This document shows, piece after piece, positions 24,221 to 34,501 of a stretch of DNA of 64,000 nt. This stretch comes from Nocardiopsis composta (lineage in GTDB: Bacteria > Actinomycetota > Actinomycetes > Streptosporangiales > Streptosporangiaceae), in the NCBI RefSeq assembly GCF_014200805.1, contig NZ_JACHDB010000002.1:1240001-1304000 (forward strand), written 5' to 3'. The notes under the pieces were generated by a model that made no database searches, was not told the origin of the DNA, and worked only from the letters and a program-made list of their open reading frames with translations. Each line of letters begins with the position of its first letter. The stretch's first letter is position 1. The position numbers were made by a program, and so were the translations under genes.

Positions 24221-24865
24221 TTACGGCGCCCCGCTGGAGGCCTGCTCGCGCAGGATGCGGACCCGGATGTCGCGGGCGGTGCGCATGTGGTCGCGGGCGA
24301 CGTCCGCGGCTGCGTCGGCGTCGCGCTCGGCGATCGCCGCGACCAGCCGGCCGTGCTCCTCCAGCGCCTCCTCCCAGCGCCCCGGGACCGACAGGGTCGA
24401 ATGCGGCGTGGACACCAGGTGGATGGGCAGCCGCCGCAGCAGGTCGGCGTGGACGGGGTTGTGCGCCGCATTCCACACCGCCTCGTGGAACTCCAGGTTG
24501 GTCGAGGCGCGGGTGGCGTCGTCGGGGTCCGCCAGGGCGCGGTCGCGGGCCAGCAGCCCCTCCAGCCGCGCCAGGTCGGCCACGCCGTGGGCCCGCGCCG
24601 CCTGCCGCGCGGCCTCCGCCTCCAGCAGGATGCGGGCCTCATAGATCTGCATGACCTCCTCCGGCCCCGGGGTGCGCACGTGCAGGCCGCGCACCCCGCT
24701 CTCCAGGAGCCGGTCGTGCTGGAGGCGGCGCAGCGCCTCGCGCACCGGGGTGCGCGAGACGCCGAACCGCTCGGCGATGGCCACCTCGCGCATCGGCGTG
24801 CCCAGAGGGACGGCGCCGGTGAGAATATCGGCCCGCAGCTGCTCGTAGATGCTGGTCGCGTTCAA
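24221..24865 (-). CDS. GntR-family (FCD) regulator of the tricarboxylate locus
   Basis: A 214-residue regulator of the FadR subfamily. The winged helix-turn-helix covers residues 5-65, with REVAIAERFGVSRTPVREALRRL. The C-terminal FCD domain has helical EARILLEAEAARQAA and metal-site-like His in EFHEAVWNAAHNP and EEHGRLVAAI. Such proteins respond to carboxylic acids. It lies 59 bp downstream of the dehydrogenase gene on the same strand, and the divergent tctCBA promoter region holds the palindrome TGTATACA as a candidate target. Confidence 0.88.
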   Translation of the reverse strand: MNATSIYEQLRADILTGAVPLGTPMREVAIAERFGVSRTPVREALRRLQHDRLLESGVRGLHVRTPGPEEVMQIYEARILLEAEAARQAARAHGVADLARLEGLLARDRALADPDDATRASTNLEFHEAVWNAAHNPVHADLLRRLPIHLVSTPHSTLSVPGRWEEALEEHGRLVAAIAERDADAAADVARDHMRTARDIRVRILREQASSGAP

Positions 24866-24924
24866 CCGTCCTGCCGCCGTCCCTCGTGATCGTCGTCTCC
24901 GGGCGGTGTCGTGGGCGCCGCCGT

Positions 24925-26445
24925 TCAGGCGAGCGCGCCCGCGCGCCGTCCGAAGACGGCGCCCGAGGTGAGCCCGGAACCGCCCGGGTAGTTGCCGCTG
25001 AAGAGTCCTCCCAGCATCTCACCGCAGACGAACAGGCCGGGTACGGGCTCGCCCCGCCCGTCCAGCGCCCGGCCCCGGTCGTCGGCGCGCAGGCCGCCGA
25101 AGGTGAAGGTGATGCCGCAGGTCACCGGGAAGGCGTAGAAGGGGGCGCGCTCGATGGGGTGCGCCCAGTTGCTCTTGGGCGGGTCCACCCGCGCCGCGCG
25201 CCCGTCCTTGACCGAGGGGCGGAAGGGCACCGACCGGTCCACCGCCGCGTTGAACGCGCGCACCGTGGAGGCGAACGCCTCCTCCGGCACGCCCATGGCG
25301 CGGGCCAGGCCCTCCAGGGTGCCGGCGGTGACGACGCTGGTGCCCTCGGGGTCGTACTCCTCGGCGCGCAGCAGGGGCCGCAGGTCGGCGTCGAACACCT
25401 GGAAGGCGCGGCCGCCGGGCTGGCGCAGGATCTCCGCGCCGTACTTGGCGTAGGTGTAGTTGCGGAAGTCGGCGCCCTCGTCGACGAACCGGCGGCCCTC
25501 GGCGTTGACCACGATGCCCAGCGGGTAGCTCTGCCGGGTCAGCGTGTTGGTGCGCTCGCGGTCGCCGCCCCCGGGCGGGCCGGCGACGTCCCAGGCCACG
25601 CTGTGGCAGGTGGACCAGTCGCCGCCGGCCGCGGCGCCGGCCCGCAGCGCCGCGCGCAGCATCTCGCCGGTGTTGAGCGGGGTGCCGCGCACCGAGGCCC
25701 GCTCCCAGCCCTCGCCCAGGTGCTCGCGGCGCATCGCGGCGTCGGCCTCGAACCCGCCCGCGGCCAGCACCACCGACTCGGCGCGGATCTCACCGGCGCC
25801 GCCGTCCGCGCCGCTCCAGCGCACCCCGGCCACGCGGCCGCCCTCGGTGATCAGCCCGGTGGCGCCGGTGCCGTAGCGGACCTCGACGCCGCCGGCGCGC
25901 GCCGCCGCCTCGTGCTGCTCGATCAGGCCCTTGCCGCCGCCGACGCTGCCCACCGCCAGGCCGCCGAAGAAGACGTGCCGGCCGTCGGCGCCGGTGTAGG
26001 CCTGGCGCTCGTACATCAGCCGGAAGCGCAGGCCCAGGCCGCGCAGCCAGCGCAGCGCGGCGGCGCCGTCCTCGACCAGGGCCGCGGTCAGCCCGGGGTC
26101 GTTGCGGCCGCCGGTGACCCGCTTCATGTCCGCGTGGAAGTCCTCGGCCGGGTAGGCGGCCAGCTCGGTCGCCGTGTGCCGGGGGTCGTCCTCGACCAGG
26201 TCGCCGAGGTCGGCCAGGCCGCCGTGGGCGATGCGGAACGCGCCCGCGGTGTAGAAGCTGTTGCCGCCGGACTCCTCGGCGCGGCCCTTCTCGATGAGCA
26301 GGACCCGCCGCCCCCGGGCCGCCGCGGCGTGCGCGGCGCAGAAGCCGGCGTTGCCGCCGCCCACCACCAGGACGTCGACCGACTCCGGCGCGGCGGAGGA
26401 GGCGGGGCCGGAAGCGGACGGCGCGGGGTCGCGCTCGGTGACCAT
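24925..26445 (-). CDS. tcuA: FAD-dependent tricarballylate dehydrogenase-like protein
   Basis: A 506-residue flavoprotein of the succinate dehydrogenase/fumarate reductase family, closest in pattern to TcuA. The FAD motif is VDVLVVGGGNAGFCAAHAA at about residues 23-41. ESGGNSFYTAGAFR and NYPGGSGLTSGAVFGRRAG are characteristic of the tricarballylate group. Tricarballylate is oxidised to cis-aconitate in the known pathway. The electron-transfer partner TcuB is not nearby. The ATG at 26445 directly precedes the flavin fold; the much longer open frame upstream is the shadow of tctC. Divergent from tctCBA, which would supply the substrate. Confidence 0.8.
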   Translation of the reverse strand: MVTERDPAPSASGPASSAAPESVDVLVVGGGNAGFCAAHAAAARGRRVLLIEKGRAEESGGNSFYTAGAFRIAHGGLADLGDLVEDDPRHTATELAAYPAEDFHADMKRVTGGRNDPGLTAALVEDGAAALRWLRGLGLRFRLMYERQAYTGADGRHVFFGGLAVGSVGGGKGLIEQHEAAARAGGVEVRYGTGATGLITEGGRVAGVRWSGADGGAGEIRAESVVLAAGGFEADAAMRREHLGEGWERASVRGTPLNTGEMLRAALRAGAAAGGDWSTCHSVAWDVAGPPGGGDRERTNTLTRQSYPLGIVVNAEGRRFVDEGADFRNYTYAKYGAEILRQPGGRAFQVFDADLRPLLRAEEYDPEGTSVVTAGTLEGLARAMGVPEEAFASTVRAFNAAVDRSVPFRPSVKDGRAARVDPPKSNWAHPIERAPFYAFPVTCGITFTFGGLRADDRGRALDGRGEPVPGLFVCGEMLGGLFSGNYPGGSGLTSGAVFGRRAGALA

Positions 26446-26461
26446 GGGCACGTCTCCCTGT

Positions 26462-26500
26462 GGTATTGAACACATCGGTATTTCAATGTATACAGACCCG
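26462..26500. promoter_or_regulatory. Divergent tcuA/tctC regulatory region
   Basis: This AT-rich stretch contains the perfect palindrome TGTATACA at 26487-26494 and two similar segments, GGTATTGAA and GGTATTTCA. This is the expected place for binding by the FCD-type GntR protein. Core promoters were not resolved. Confidence 0.5.
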
Positions 26501-26574
26501 AACAGTAAAGCACAAAGCTTCCGAACGGAGCCCTCGGGCTCCTCCGGCGACAGCGGTGGAAGTGGAGACGTCCG

Positions 26575-27615
26575 ATGGCACAGCAGGACACGACGGGCCC
26601 GCCCGCCTCCCGCGGGCCCTGGCGGGCGCTGGCGCTGCGCGCCGGCCCGCTGATCGCCGCCGGCGCGGTCACCGTGGCACTCGGGGCCGCGGCGCTCACC
26701 GGCGACGAGCGGGAGACCGGCCACGGCTTCGCCGAAGGCGAGCAGTTCCGGCTGCTCGCGCCGGCCGAGCCGGGCGGCGGCTGGGACCAGACCGCCCGCG
26801 AGATGCAGTCCGCGCTGCGCGACCAGGTCGGCCGGGTCGAGGTCTACAACGTGGGCGGCGCCGGCGGCACGATCGGCCTCAACCAGTACGTCCGGCTGCC
26901 CCCGGACCCGACCGAGCTCATGGTGACCGGGCTGATCATGGTCGGCGCGGTGGAGACCAGCGGGTCGGAGGTGCGGGTCGACGACACCACCCCGCTGGCG
27001 CGCATCACCACCGACTACGAGGTCATCGTCGTCCCTGAGGACTCCGCGGTCGAGGACACCGGCGACCTGGTGGAGCTGATGCGGGACGACGTCGGCGCCG
27101 TCTCGATCGCCGGCGGCTCGGCCGGCGGCGTCGAGCAGATCCTGGCCGGCCTGGTCGCCGACGAGATCGGCGCCGACCCCGCCGAGATCAACTACATCGC
27201 CCACTCCGGCGGCGGCGAGGCGCTCACCACCGTGCTCTCCGGGCGCGCCACCGCGGCGGTCTCCGGCGTCTCGGAGATCCTCCCGCAGATCGAAGCGGGG
27301 CGGGTGCGCCCGATCGCGGTGTCCAGCGCCGAGCGGCTGGAGGCCCTGCCCGAGGTGCCCACCCTCATCGAGGGCGGGGTCGGCGTCGAACTGGCGAACT
27401 GGCGGTCGGTGCACGCGCCGGCCGGGATCACCGCCGAAGAGGAACAGCGGCTGGAGGAGCTGATCATGGCCATGGCGCAATCGCCGGGCTGGCAGGAGGC
27501 GCTCGAACGGCGGGGCTGGGGCGACGCCCTCCTCGCCGGCGAGGACTACGAGGAGTTCCTCGCCTCCGAGCAGGAGCGCACCGCAGAGGTGCTGGCCCGG
27601 ATCGGACTGGCGTGA
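26575..27615 (+). CDS. tctC: Tripartite tricarboxylate transporter, substrate-binding protein
   Basis: A 346-residue TctC-family (Bug) protein. A membrane-spanning signal segment (PLIAAGAVTVALGAAALTG) lacks a clear lipobox, so it may be anchored. The mature domain shows the family patterns LLAPAEPGGGWDQTAREM, VYNVGGAGGTIGLNQY, IAGGSAGGVEQILAG and NYIAHSGGGEALTTVLSG. It captures citrate-like tricarboxylates for TctAB. First gene of the tctCBA operon, overlapping tctB by 4 bases. Confidence 0.9.
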   Translation: MAQQDTTGPPASRGPWRALALRAGPLIAAGAVTVALGAAALTGDERETGHGFAEGEQFRLLAPAEPGGGWDQTAREMQSALRDQVGRVEVYNVGGAGGTIGLNQYVRLPPDPTELMVTGLIMVGAVETSGSEVRVDDTTPLARITTDYEVIVVPEDSAVEDTGDLVELMRDDVGAVSIAGGSAGGVEQILAGLVADEIGADPAEINYIAHSGGGEALTTVLSGRATAAVSGVSEILPQIEAGRVRPIAVSSAERLEALPEVPTLIEGGVGVELANWRSVHAPAGITAEEEQRLEELIMAMAQSPGWQEALERRGWGDALLAGEDYEEFLASEQERTAEVLARIGLA

Positions 27616-28160
27616 GCGCCGCGGACGCGCCCGGCCGGCGCACCCCTCCGGCCGGCACCGGCGCCCCCGGGGCGGCCTCCGAGGAGCGGATCGCCCAGAC
27701 CCGCCGCGGCCTGCAGGCCACCGCGGGCATCGGCGCGCTCATGCTGCTCTTCGCGGCGGTCACCCTGGCCGACGCCGCGCGGATCGGCAACGGCGGCGGC
27801 CTGCTCGGGGCGGCGTCCTTCCCCGTGCTGGTGGCCGTGCTGATGATCGCCGTCGGCGGCGGGCTGGTCGGCACCGCGCTGCTGCGGCTGCGCACCGCCG
27901 CGCCCGCGCCCGCCGCGGCCAAGGGCGGGCCGGCGCGCCTCGCAGGGCTCGTCGGGGTCCTCGTCGCCTTCGCCGCGGCCCTGCCCTACGCCGGGTTCAC
28001 GCTCTGCGCCGCGCTGCTGTTCACCGCGTCGGCCCTGCTGCTGGGCGCGCCGCACCCGCTGCGGACCGCCGCCTACGGCTGGACCCTGGCCGGCCTGCTC
28101 CACCTGCTCTTCGACACCGGCATCGGGCTCAGCCTGCCCGGCGGGCCCTGGGGGTTCTGA
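27612..28160 (+). CDS. tctB: Tripartite tricarboxylate transporter, small membrane subunit
   Basis: A 182-residue protein with about four hydrophobic segments, the size and topology of TctB. It starts with GTG at 27612, overlapping the tctC stop as GTGA. Sequence conservation in this family is weak, and position between tctC and tctA is the strongest evidence. A charged linker precedes the first helix. Confidence 0.85.
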   Translation: MSAADAPGRRTPPAGTGAPGAASEERIAQTRRGLQATAGIGALMLLFAAVTLADAARIGNGGGLLGAASFPVLVAVLMIAVGGGLVGTALLRLRTAAPAPAAAKGGPARLAGLVGVLVAFAAALPYAGFTLCAALLFTASALLLGAPHPLRTAAYGWTLAGLLHLLFDTGIGLSLPGGPWGF

Positions 28161-28161
28161 G

Positions 28162-29724
28162 ATGGGCGACCTCGCTTCACTGATGCAGGGCTTCGGCGAC
28201 GCGGTGTCGCCGGCCAACCTGCTGTGGGCGCTGCTCGGCGTCACCATCGGCACCGCGGTCGGCGTGCTGCCCGGCATCGGCCCCGCCCTGACCGTGGCGC
28301 TGCTGCTGCCGCTGACCTTCCGGCTCGACCCCGCGGCCGCGCTCATCATGTTCGCCGGCATCTACTACGGCGGCATGTACGGCGGATCGACCACCTCCAT
28401 CCTGCTCAACACACCCGGCGAGAGCGCCTCGATGGTCACCGCGCTGGAGGGCAACCGGATGGCGCGGGCCGGCCGCGCCGCGGCGGCCCTGGCCACTGCG
28501 GCCATCGGCAGCTTCGTCGCCGGCACGGTGGGCACGGTCGGGCTGACGTTCCTGGCGCCGGTCGTCGCCGACTTCGCGGTGGGCTTCGGCCCGCCCGAGT
28601 ACGTCGCGCTGATGGCGCTGGCCTTCGTCACCGTCAGCGCGCTGCTCGGCGCGAGCCTGCTGAAGGGCCTGGCTGGCCTGCTGATCGGCGTCGGCATCGG
28701 CCTGGTCGGCATCGACCCGCAGAGCGGCGAGGCGCGGCTGGCCTTCGGGGTCCCCTCGCTGCTGGACGGCGTCGACGTGGTCGTGGTCGTGGTGGCGCTG
28801 TTCGCGCTGGGGGAGACCTTCAGCCGGGTGCTGCGCGGCACCGGCGGCGAGACCGTGGAGCCGATCCGCAGCCGGGCGGTGCTCTCCCGCTCCGACTGGC
28901 GGCGGTCCTGGCCGGCCTGGCTGCGCGGCGCCGGCATCGGCTTCCCGATCGGCAGCCTGCCGGCCGGCGGCGCCGAGGTGCCGACCTTCCTCAGCTACAG
29001 CGCCGAGAAGCGCCTGTCCAAGCACCCGGAGGAGTTCGGCAAGGGCGCGATCGAGGGCGTCGCCGGACCGGAGGCCGCCAACAACGCCGCGGCGGCGGGC
29101 GTGCTGGTGCCGCTGCTCACCATCGGGCTGCCCACCTCGGCCACCGCCGCGGTCATCCTCACCGCGTTCCAGTCCTACGGCCTGCAGCCCGGGCCCCAGC
29201 TGTTCAGCGAGTCCGGTCCGCTGCTGTGGACCCTGGTCGCCAGCCTCTACATCGGCAACGTCATGCTGCTGGTGCTGAACCTGCCGCTGGTGCGGCTGTG
29301 GGCGCGGCTGCTGACCATCCCCGCCTACGCCATCTACGCGGCGGTCATGGTGTTCGCGACCCTGGGCACCTTCGCCTCCGGCGGCACCACCGCGGACCTG
29401 ATCGTCCTCTACGCGCTCGGGCTGCTCGCGCTGCTCATGCGCACCGCGGGCATCCCGATCGCCCCCGCGGTGGTCGGCCTCATCCTGGGCCCGCTGCTCG
29501 AACAGCAGCTGCGGCGCGCGCTGGCGCTCTCCCAGGGGGATCCGGCGGTGCTGGTCTCCAGCCCGCTGACGGTGGTGCTGTGGGCCCTGATCGCGCTGGC
29601 CCTCCTGCTGCCGTTCGCGATGCGCGCCGTGCGCCGCGGCACCGGCCCCGCACCGGCCCCCGGCGGCGACGGCCCCGGCGGGGAGAAGGAGGAGGACGCG
29701 GACGCGCCGGCACCGCGCTCCTGA
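28162..29724 (+). CDS. tctA: Tripartite tricarboxylate transporter, large membrane subunit
   Basis: A 520-residue integral membrane protein with about twelve helices. The family signatures are clear: [38 protein letters not shown] and [15 protein letters not shown]. It forms the sodium- or proton-coupled channel with TctB. A long charged tail ([10 protein letters not shown]) is cytoplasmic. The start at 28162 follows tctB by 1 bp. A strong hairpin follows the stop. Confidence 0.93.
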   Translation: MGDLASLMQGFGDAVSPANLLWALLGVTIGTAVGVLPGIGPALTVALLLPLTFRLDPAAALIMFAGIYYGGMYGGSTTSILLNTPGESASMVTALEGNRMARAGRAAAALATAAIGSFVAGTVGTVGLTFLAPVVADFAVGFGPPEYVALMALAFVTVSALLGASLLKGLAGLLIGVGIGLVGIDPQSGEARLAFGVPSLLDGVDVVVVVVALFALGETFSRVLRGTGGETVEPIRSRAVLSRSDWRRSWPAWLRGAGIGFPIGSLPAGGAEVPTFLSYSAEKRLSKHPEEFGKGAIEGVAGPEAANNAAAAGVLVPLLTIGLPTSATAAVILTAFQSYGLQPGPQLFSESGPLLWTLVASLYIGNVMLLVLNLPLVRLWARLLTIPAYAIYAAVMVFATLGTFASGGTTADLIVLYALGLLALLMRTAGIPIAPAVVGLILGPLLEQQLRRALALSQGDPAVLVSSPLTVVLWALIALALLLPFAMRAVRRGTGPAPAPGGDGPGGEKEEDADAPAPRS

Positions 29725-29733
29725 CCGGCCGCC

Positions 29734-29759
29734 GGCCCGGGGCCGCGCGGCCCCGGGCC
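29734..29759. terminator. Terminator between tctA and the P-type ATPase gene
   Basis: A perfect 11-bp stem, GGCCCGGGGCC paired with GGCCCCGGGCC across a GCGC loop, is located between convergent genes. It would work for both strands. Confidence 0.75.
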
Positions 29760-29811
29760 GACCGGCGCCCCTGCCGCCCGGGCGGCGGACGACGGGGCCG
29801 GAGGGCAGAGC

Positions 29812-32592
29812 CTAGACGCGGAGTTCCTCGAAGCGGCCCATCCGGCGCAGGACGGCCTTCTCCGCCTCCAGGAGCAGCAGGAGGAGCAGGCCGACGCAGA
29901 CGATCCCCACCCCGTCCCAGAACGGAACGGGGGCGGAGCCGAAGACCTCCTGCATGAACGGCAGGTAGGTGAAGGCGAACTGGGCCGCCGCCACCGCGGC
30001 CAGGGCCGCGAGCAGCGCCGGGGTGCCCCGGACGGCCCGCCAGTTCATCGAGGCGGTGTGCAGGTAGCGCACGTTGAACAGGTAGAAGATCTGCATGACC
30101 ACGATGGCGTTGACCGCCATGGTGCGGGCCGTCTCGATGCCGTAGCCCCGGCCCGACGCATAGGCGAGCACCGCGACGGCCCCCGCCAGGAAGAGCACCG
30201 AGACGGCGCCCAGCCGCCACAGGGTGAACGGCGACAGCAGGCCCTTCTCCGCGGGCCTGGGAGGCCTGTCCATCACCCCGTCCTCCGCGGGCTCGAAGGC
30301 CAGGGCCAGGCCGAGGCTCCCGGCGGTGACGAGGTTGATCCACAGGATCTGCAGCGGGCTCATCGGCATCGTGAGGCCCGCGGCGATGGCGGCCGCCGCC
30401 ACCAGGACCAGGCCCCCGTTGGTCGGCAGGGTCCAGGCGATCACCTTGCGGATGTTGTCGTGGACCACGCGCCCCTCGTGCACGGCGGCGACGATGGAGG
30501 CGAAGTCGTCGTCGAGCAGGACGATCTCCGCAGCCTCCTTCGCGGCCTCGGTCCCGCGGCGGCCCATCGCCACCCCCACATCGGCCTGCTTGAGGGCGGG
30601 GGCGTCGTTGACGCCGTCGCCCGTCATGGCGACCACGTGCTCCGCGGCCTGCAGCGCCTGGACGATCCGCAGCTTGTGCTCCGGGCTGGTGCGCGCGAAC
30701 ACCTGCGCCTGGTCCGCGGCGGCCGCGAACTCCGCGTCGTCCATCGCGTCGAGTTCGGCCCCGGTCACCACCACGGGGGACTCGGCCAGTCCGAGCATGC
30801 CCGCCACGGCCGCGGCCGTCCCCGCATGGTCCCCGGTCACCATCGTGACCCTGATCCCCGCCGAGGCGCACTCGGCGATCGCCGCCACCGCCTCGGGCCG
30901 CGGAGGGTCGATGAGGCCGACCAGGCCGAGGAGGACCAGCCCGTCCTCGAGGGCCCCGGGGGTGAGCTCGCGGGTCTCGGCGGGCACCGTGCGGCGGGCG
31001 AGCGCGATGACCCTCTCGCCCCGGTGCGCGGCCGACGCGACGCGCTCCTCCCACGCCCCGCGGTCCAGCGGCAGGGCGGCGGAGCCGTCCGGCGACGCCT
31101 GGGCGGTGCACAGGTCCAGCACCCGCTCGGGGGCTCCCTTGACGTGTATCCGGTTCTCGCCGGGCCACTGGTCGAGGGTGGCCATGTAGCGGTGGCGCGC
31201 GTCGAAGGGCAGCGCGCTCAGGCGCGGGTGCGCGGAGCGGAGCCGTTCGGGGGCGCCCCCCGCCTTCACCCCCATCGCCACCAGGGCGGCCTCCATGGGG
31301 TCGCCTTCGGCGTGCCACTCGCCGTCCTCGTCCCTGAGGTGCGCGTCGTTGCACAGCAGCACCGTCGCCACCACGGGTTCGGGGGGCCGCGGGCGGTCGC
31401 CGCCGCCGGGGGCGCCGGCGTCGGCGAACCCGCCCTCGGGCGCGTACCCGGTCCCCTCCACCAGCAGGTCGCGGCCGGGCAGGTACAGCCGGCGGACCGT
31501 CATCTCGTTGCGGGTCAGGGTGCCCGTCTTGTCGGAGCAGATGACGGTCGTGGAGCCGAGCGCCTCCACCGCGGCCAGGCGGCGGATCAGCGCGCTGCGC
31601 GCGGCCATCCTGCGCACCCCGATGGCCAGGGTGATGGTGATGACGGCCGGCAGGCCCTCGGGGACGAACGCCACCGCCAGGGCCACCACCGCGAGCAGCG
31701 CGTCCAGCCAGGCGAAGTCGCGGGCGAGCATCGCGAACGCGAACAGCAGCGCCCCGGCGGAGGCGGCGATCCAGGTGATCAGCCGGCCGAAGCGGTTGAT
31801 CTGCCGCAGAAGGGGGGTGGTGATCCGCTGGACGCCTTCGAGCATCGCGCCGATCCGGCCGATCCGGGTGGCGGCGCCGGTGGCCACGACCACGCCGGTG
31901 GCCCGGCCGGCGGCCACCAGGGTGCCGGAGTAGGCCATGCAGGTGCGCTCGGCGGCCCCCGTCCGGGGCGGAACCGGGTCGGGGGCCTTCTCCGCGGCGA
32001 CGGACTCTCCGGTCAGCGCCGCCTCGTCGATCAGCAGCGCGCTGGAGTCGAGCAGGCGCAGGTCGGCGGGCACCCGGTCCCCGGCGCTCAGCACCACGAG
32101 GTCACCGACGACCAGCTCGGACACGGGCGCGCTGGTGCGCGTCCCCCCGCGCAGGACGCCGGCCCGCGGCGAGATCATCGCCCTGATGGCGTTCAGCGCG
32201 TGCTCGGCGCGCCCCTCCTGGACGAAGCCGACGACGGCGTTGACCAGGACGACGGCCAGGATGACGACGGCGTCGGCCGTGTGCCCCACCAGCCAGGTCG
32301 CCGCGCAGGCGGCCAGCAGGAAGTAGATCAGGGTGTTGTGGAACTGGGCCAGGAACCGGAGCACGGGGCCCCGCCCCCGGCGCGGGGGCAACTCGTTGGG
32401 GCCGTACAGCTCCAGGCGCCGCTCCGCCTCCCGCCGGTCCAACCCGCCGGCGCCGGTGCCGGTGAGGTGCAGCACGGCATCGGGGGAGAGGGCGTGCCAG
32501 GGCCGGGGCTCCTCGGGCCCCGGGAGGCCGCCCGGAGCCGCGGGGCCTCGATGGCCGGTGGTGTCGCTCCCTCGTCCGGATGGCGGGCGCAT
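29812..32592 (-). CDS. P2-type cation-transporting ATPase (CtpF-like)
   Basis: A 926-residue P-type ATPase. In order: N-terminal cation-ATPase domain ([16 protein letters not shown]), E1-E2 actuator with LTGES, PEGLPA in M4 at about residue 312, the phosphorylated Asp in [12 protein letters not shown] at about 352, nucleotide domain with KGAPERVL, hinge [10 protein letters not shown] at about 657, and four to six C-terminal membrane helices. M6 reads [16 protein letters not shown], lacking the Asp of the calcium-pump NLVTDG motif, which fits the actinobacterial CtpF-like branch; the ion is uncertain. The ATG at 32592 has AGGGGGAGG just upstream. A further 49 open codons upstream look non-coding. 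Confidence 0.9.
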   Translation of the reverse strand: MRPPSGRGSDTTGHRGPAAPGGLPGPEEPRPWHALSPDAVLHLTGTGAGGLDRREAERRLELYGPNELPPRRGRGPVLRFLAQFHNTLIYFLLAACAATWLVGHTADAVVILAVVLVNAVVGFVQEGRAEHALNAIRAMISPRAGVLRGGTRTSAPVSELVVGDLVVLSAGDRVPADLRLLDSSALLIDEAALTGESVAAEKAPDPVPPRTGAAERTCMAYSGTLVAAGRATGVVVATGAATRIGRIGAMLEGVQRITTPLLRQINRFGRLITWIAASAGALLFAFAMLARDFAWLDALLAVVALAVAFVPEGLPAVITITLAIGVRRMAARSALIRRLAAVEALGSTTVICSDKTGTLTRNEMTVRRLYLPGRDLLVEGTGYAPEGGFADAGAPGGGDRPRPPEPVVATVLLCNDAHLRDEDGEWHAEGDPMEAALVAMGVKAGGAPERLRSAHPRLSALPFDARHRYMATLDQWPGENRIHVKGAPERVLDLCTAQASPDGSAALPLDRGAWEERVASAAHRGERVIALARRTVPAETRELTPGALEDGLVLLGLVGLIDPPRPEAVAAIAECASAGIRVTMVTGDHAGTAAAVAGMLGLAESPVVVTGAELDAMDDAEFAAAADQAQVFARTSPEHKLRIVQALQAAEHVVAMTGDGVNDAPALKQADVGVAMGRRGTEAAKEAAEIVLLDDDFASIVAAVHEGRVVHDNIRKVIAWTLPTNGGLVLVAAAAIAAGLTMPMSPLQILWINLVTAGSLGLALAFEPAEDGVMDRPPRPAEKGLLSPFTLWRLGAVSVLFLAGAVAVLAYASGRGYGIETARTMAVNAIVVMQIFYLFNVRYLHTASMNWRAVRGTPALLAALAAVAAAQFAFTYLPFMQEVFGSAPVPFWDGVGIVCVGLLLLLLLEAEKAVLRRMGRFEELRV

Positions 32593-33171
32593 CCGCCTCC
32601 CCCTTCCCTGCGGGGCCGGGACGGGAGAGGCCGCCGCACCGGCCCCGGCCTCTCGCCGCACCGCGAACAGCACTCCTCCCAGCCTGACGGCACCGGCTCT
32701 TCCGGAAGCCGCGGCCAAGGCCCCGAAGGGGCGCGACATTCCTCCCGCGCAGCCGGGCCCTGGAACCCGCCTCCCCCGGGTCTTCGGCGGCCCGGCGGCG
32801 CGCCGATGGCCGGCGGCCCGGTGCCCGGCGGGCCGCGGGGCCGCCGGGGCGGGTGGGCCTCCCGGGCTCCACCCGCTGGAACGGCCTTCACGGCTCGTTC
32901 CGGACCGGGTGCCCGATCATCGGCACGCGGTCAGGCCACCGGGGCCCGGATGAGACGAGGCCCGGAGGGCAGCCGGTCCGCAGCGGTCCCCGATCGCCCG
33001 GCGGACGGCCGGGGCCACCGCGAGGCCGCCCCGGAACCGGCGCGTCCCGGCCGGTCAGACGGACACGGCCTCCCGGCGCGGCGATCACCGGCGCCCGGTA
33101 GGGCGCCCGCCCCTCCGACGCGGCACCGGAAGGACCCGGCCGGCGCGGGTCCCGAGTGCCGCCCCTGCGGG
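32593..33171. other. Intergenic region upstream of the ATPase
   Basis: Roughly 580 bases lie between the ATPase start and the end of the next operon. The region should hold the ATPase promoter on the minus strand. No gene, repeat or convincing promoter hexamers were seen. Confidence 0.4.
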
Positions 33172-33198
33172 GCCGGCGGGAGAACCGCTCCCGGCGGC
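33172..33198 (-). terminator. Terminator of the polyketide operon
   Basis: An 11-bp stem with one mismatch (GCCGGCGGGAG against CTCCCGGCGGC, 5-nt loop) sits immediately after the last stop codon of the operon. Confidence 0.6.
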
Positions 33199-33199
33199 C

Positions 33200-34501
33200 T
33201 CACCCCGCTGCGGGAGCCTTCCCCGGAGGACCGTCGCCCCGGCACTCGGCGTCCGACTCCTGCAGCGGAGCGCGGCCGCCGGCCGCGAGGAGCCGCAGGG
33301 CGCGGAGATGGCGGTCCGGCCGAGGGGCGAGGTACGCCCGCACGGCCTCGGCGAGCACGCGCGCCGATCGCGCCTCATCGCCCCCCAGCCGGGTGTCCAG
33401 GGCGGCGTCGGCCACCAGATGGAGGTTCCGCCGGGAACGGGCGATCAGGCGGCCAGTGCGCAGCGCCACCATGACCTCGGGGGACAGGCCGTGCTGCGCG
33501 GCGGCGGCCCGGCGCCTCCGGTGCAGCCCCCTCGCCGCATCGGGGTCGGCGGTGGTCAGGCAGCGGTCCGGCGGCTCCACGGGGACGGCGTCCACCTCCT
33601 TGAGGGCCGGCTCCAGGTTCTCGAGTGCGTACACGACGTCCCGCAAGGCGCGCCGGGCCTCCCCGGCAGCGACCGCGACCCGCTCGACGCCGCGCGGAAC
33701 GGCGTCGACCTCGCCGACCCATCCGCCGCTCATCGGAGGCGGATCGAGGGCGTTCAGCGCGGGGGCGAGACCGGCGCCCAGCCGGCACAGCGCCGCGCAG
33801 GCCCGCCCCTCGGTGGCGTCGGGGGTCTCCAGCGGGGACAGGACCGCGCTCCTCTGCTCGCGCGCCTCGTCCAAGAGCTCTCTGACCTCGGCCGCCTCCA
33901 TGCCGAAGCGGAGGGCCAGCTCCTCGACGGAGGTCCCCAGGGCGGAGCCGGCCGCCAGCGCCTGCCGGCGCAGCGCGGAGACCCGCGGGAGGCCGTGCCG
34001 GGCCAGGCGGTGGTCCAGCGCTCCCGGCCTGCCGCCGAAGCGCACGGCCAACTCGAAGTCGCCCGCGCCGCAGACGACCGCCATGGCCAGTGAGACGGCC
34101 GCGGAGTGCACCGAAGGCCTCGGGGGACGCGGCAGGCCGCTGGTATCGACGGTCTTCTCACGCGGCCGAGGGCCCCGCCGCATGGGGACCCCCGCCCTGC
34201 TCAGCCGGCGGTGGACGGTGCCCCGCGACAGCCCCACGCGCCGGGCGATCTGCTGCAGGGTGAGCCCCTCGTCCTGCTTCAGCCTGCGGAGCTCCGCATC
34301 GGTGACGCCGTCCTGGGGGCGGGTGGCGCCTGTGCGCTGCAGGGACTCCCACACCGTCGTGTAGGGCAGGCCGGAGGCGCGCGCCAATGCCTGGATGCTC
34401 GTCCCGCCCGCCTCGTAGGCCTGCTTGAGGCGGCGGTCGCGCTCGTCGGGGCTCAGGCCGGCCAGGTCCGCCGGTCCGGAGGGAGCGGTGGGGTCGTTCA
34501 C
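33200..34501 (-). CDS. Double helix-turn-helix DNA-binding protein of unknown role
   Basis: A 433-residue protein. Two HTH-like segments lie in the first 110 residues: SIQALARASGLPYTTVWESLQR (about 35-56) and TLQQIARRVGLSRGTVHRRLSR (about 80-101). They are followed by a basic linker and a long Ala/Leu/Arg-rich helical region with a third possible motif near VEELALRFGMEAAEVRELL. I do not recognise the C-terminal part. Its ATG overlaps the stop of the polyketide synthase gene (34498-34501), so it is the last member of that operon and may regulate it or act on DNA in another way. Confidence 0.75.
   Translation of the reverse strand: MNDPTAPSGPADLAGLSPDERDRRLKQAYEAGGTSIQALARASGLPYTTVWESLQRTGATRPQDGVTDAELRRLKQDEGLTLQQIARRVGLSRGTVHRRLSRAGVPMRRGPRPREKTVDTSGLPRPPRPSVHSAAVSLAMAVVCGAGDFELAVRFGGRPGALDHRLARHGLPRVSALRRQALAAGSALGTSVEELALRFGMEAAEVRELLDEAREQRSAVLSPLETPDATEGRACAALCRLGAGLAPALNALDPPPMSGGWVGEVDAVPRGVERVAVAAGEARRALRDVVYALENLEPALKEVDAVPVEPPDRCLTTADPDAARGLHRRRRAAAAQHGLSPEVMVALRTGRLIARSRRNLHLVADAALDTRLGGDEARSARVLAEAVRAYLAPRPDRHLRALRLLAAGGRAPLQESDAECRGDGPPGKAPAAG

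Noticed and set aside
26446-27480. N-terminal extension of the tcuA-like gene through tctC
   Set aside because: The extension lies antisense to tctC and the flavin fold begins directly at the ATG at 26445.
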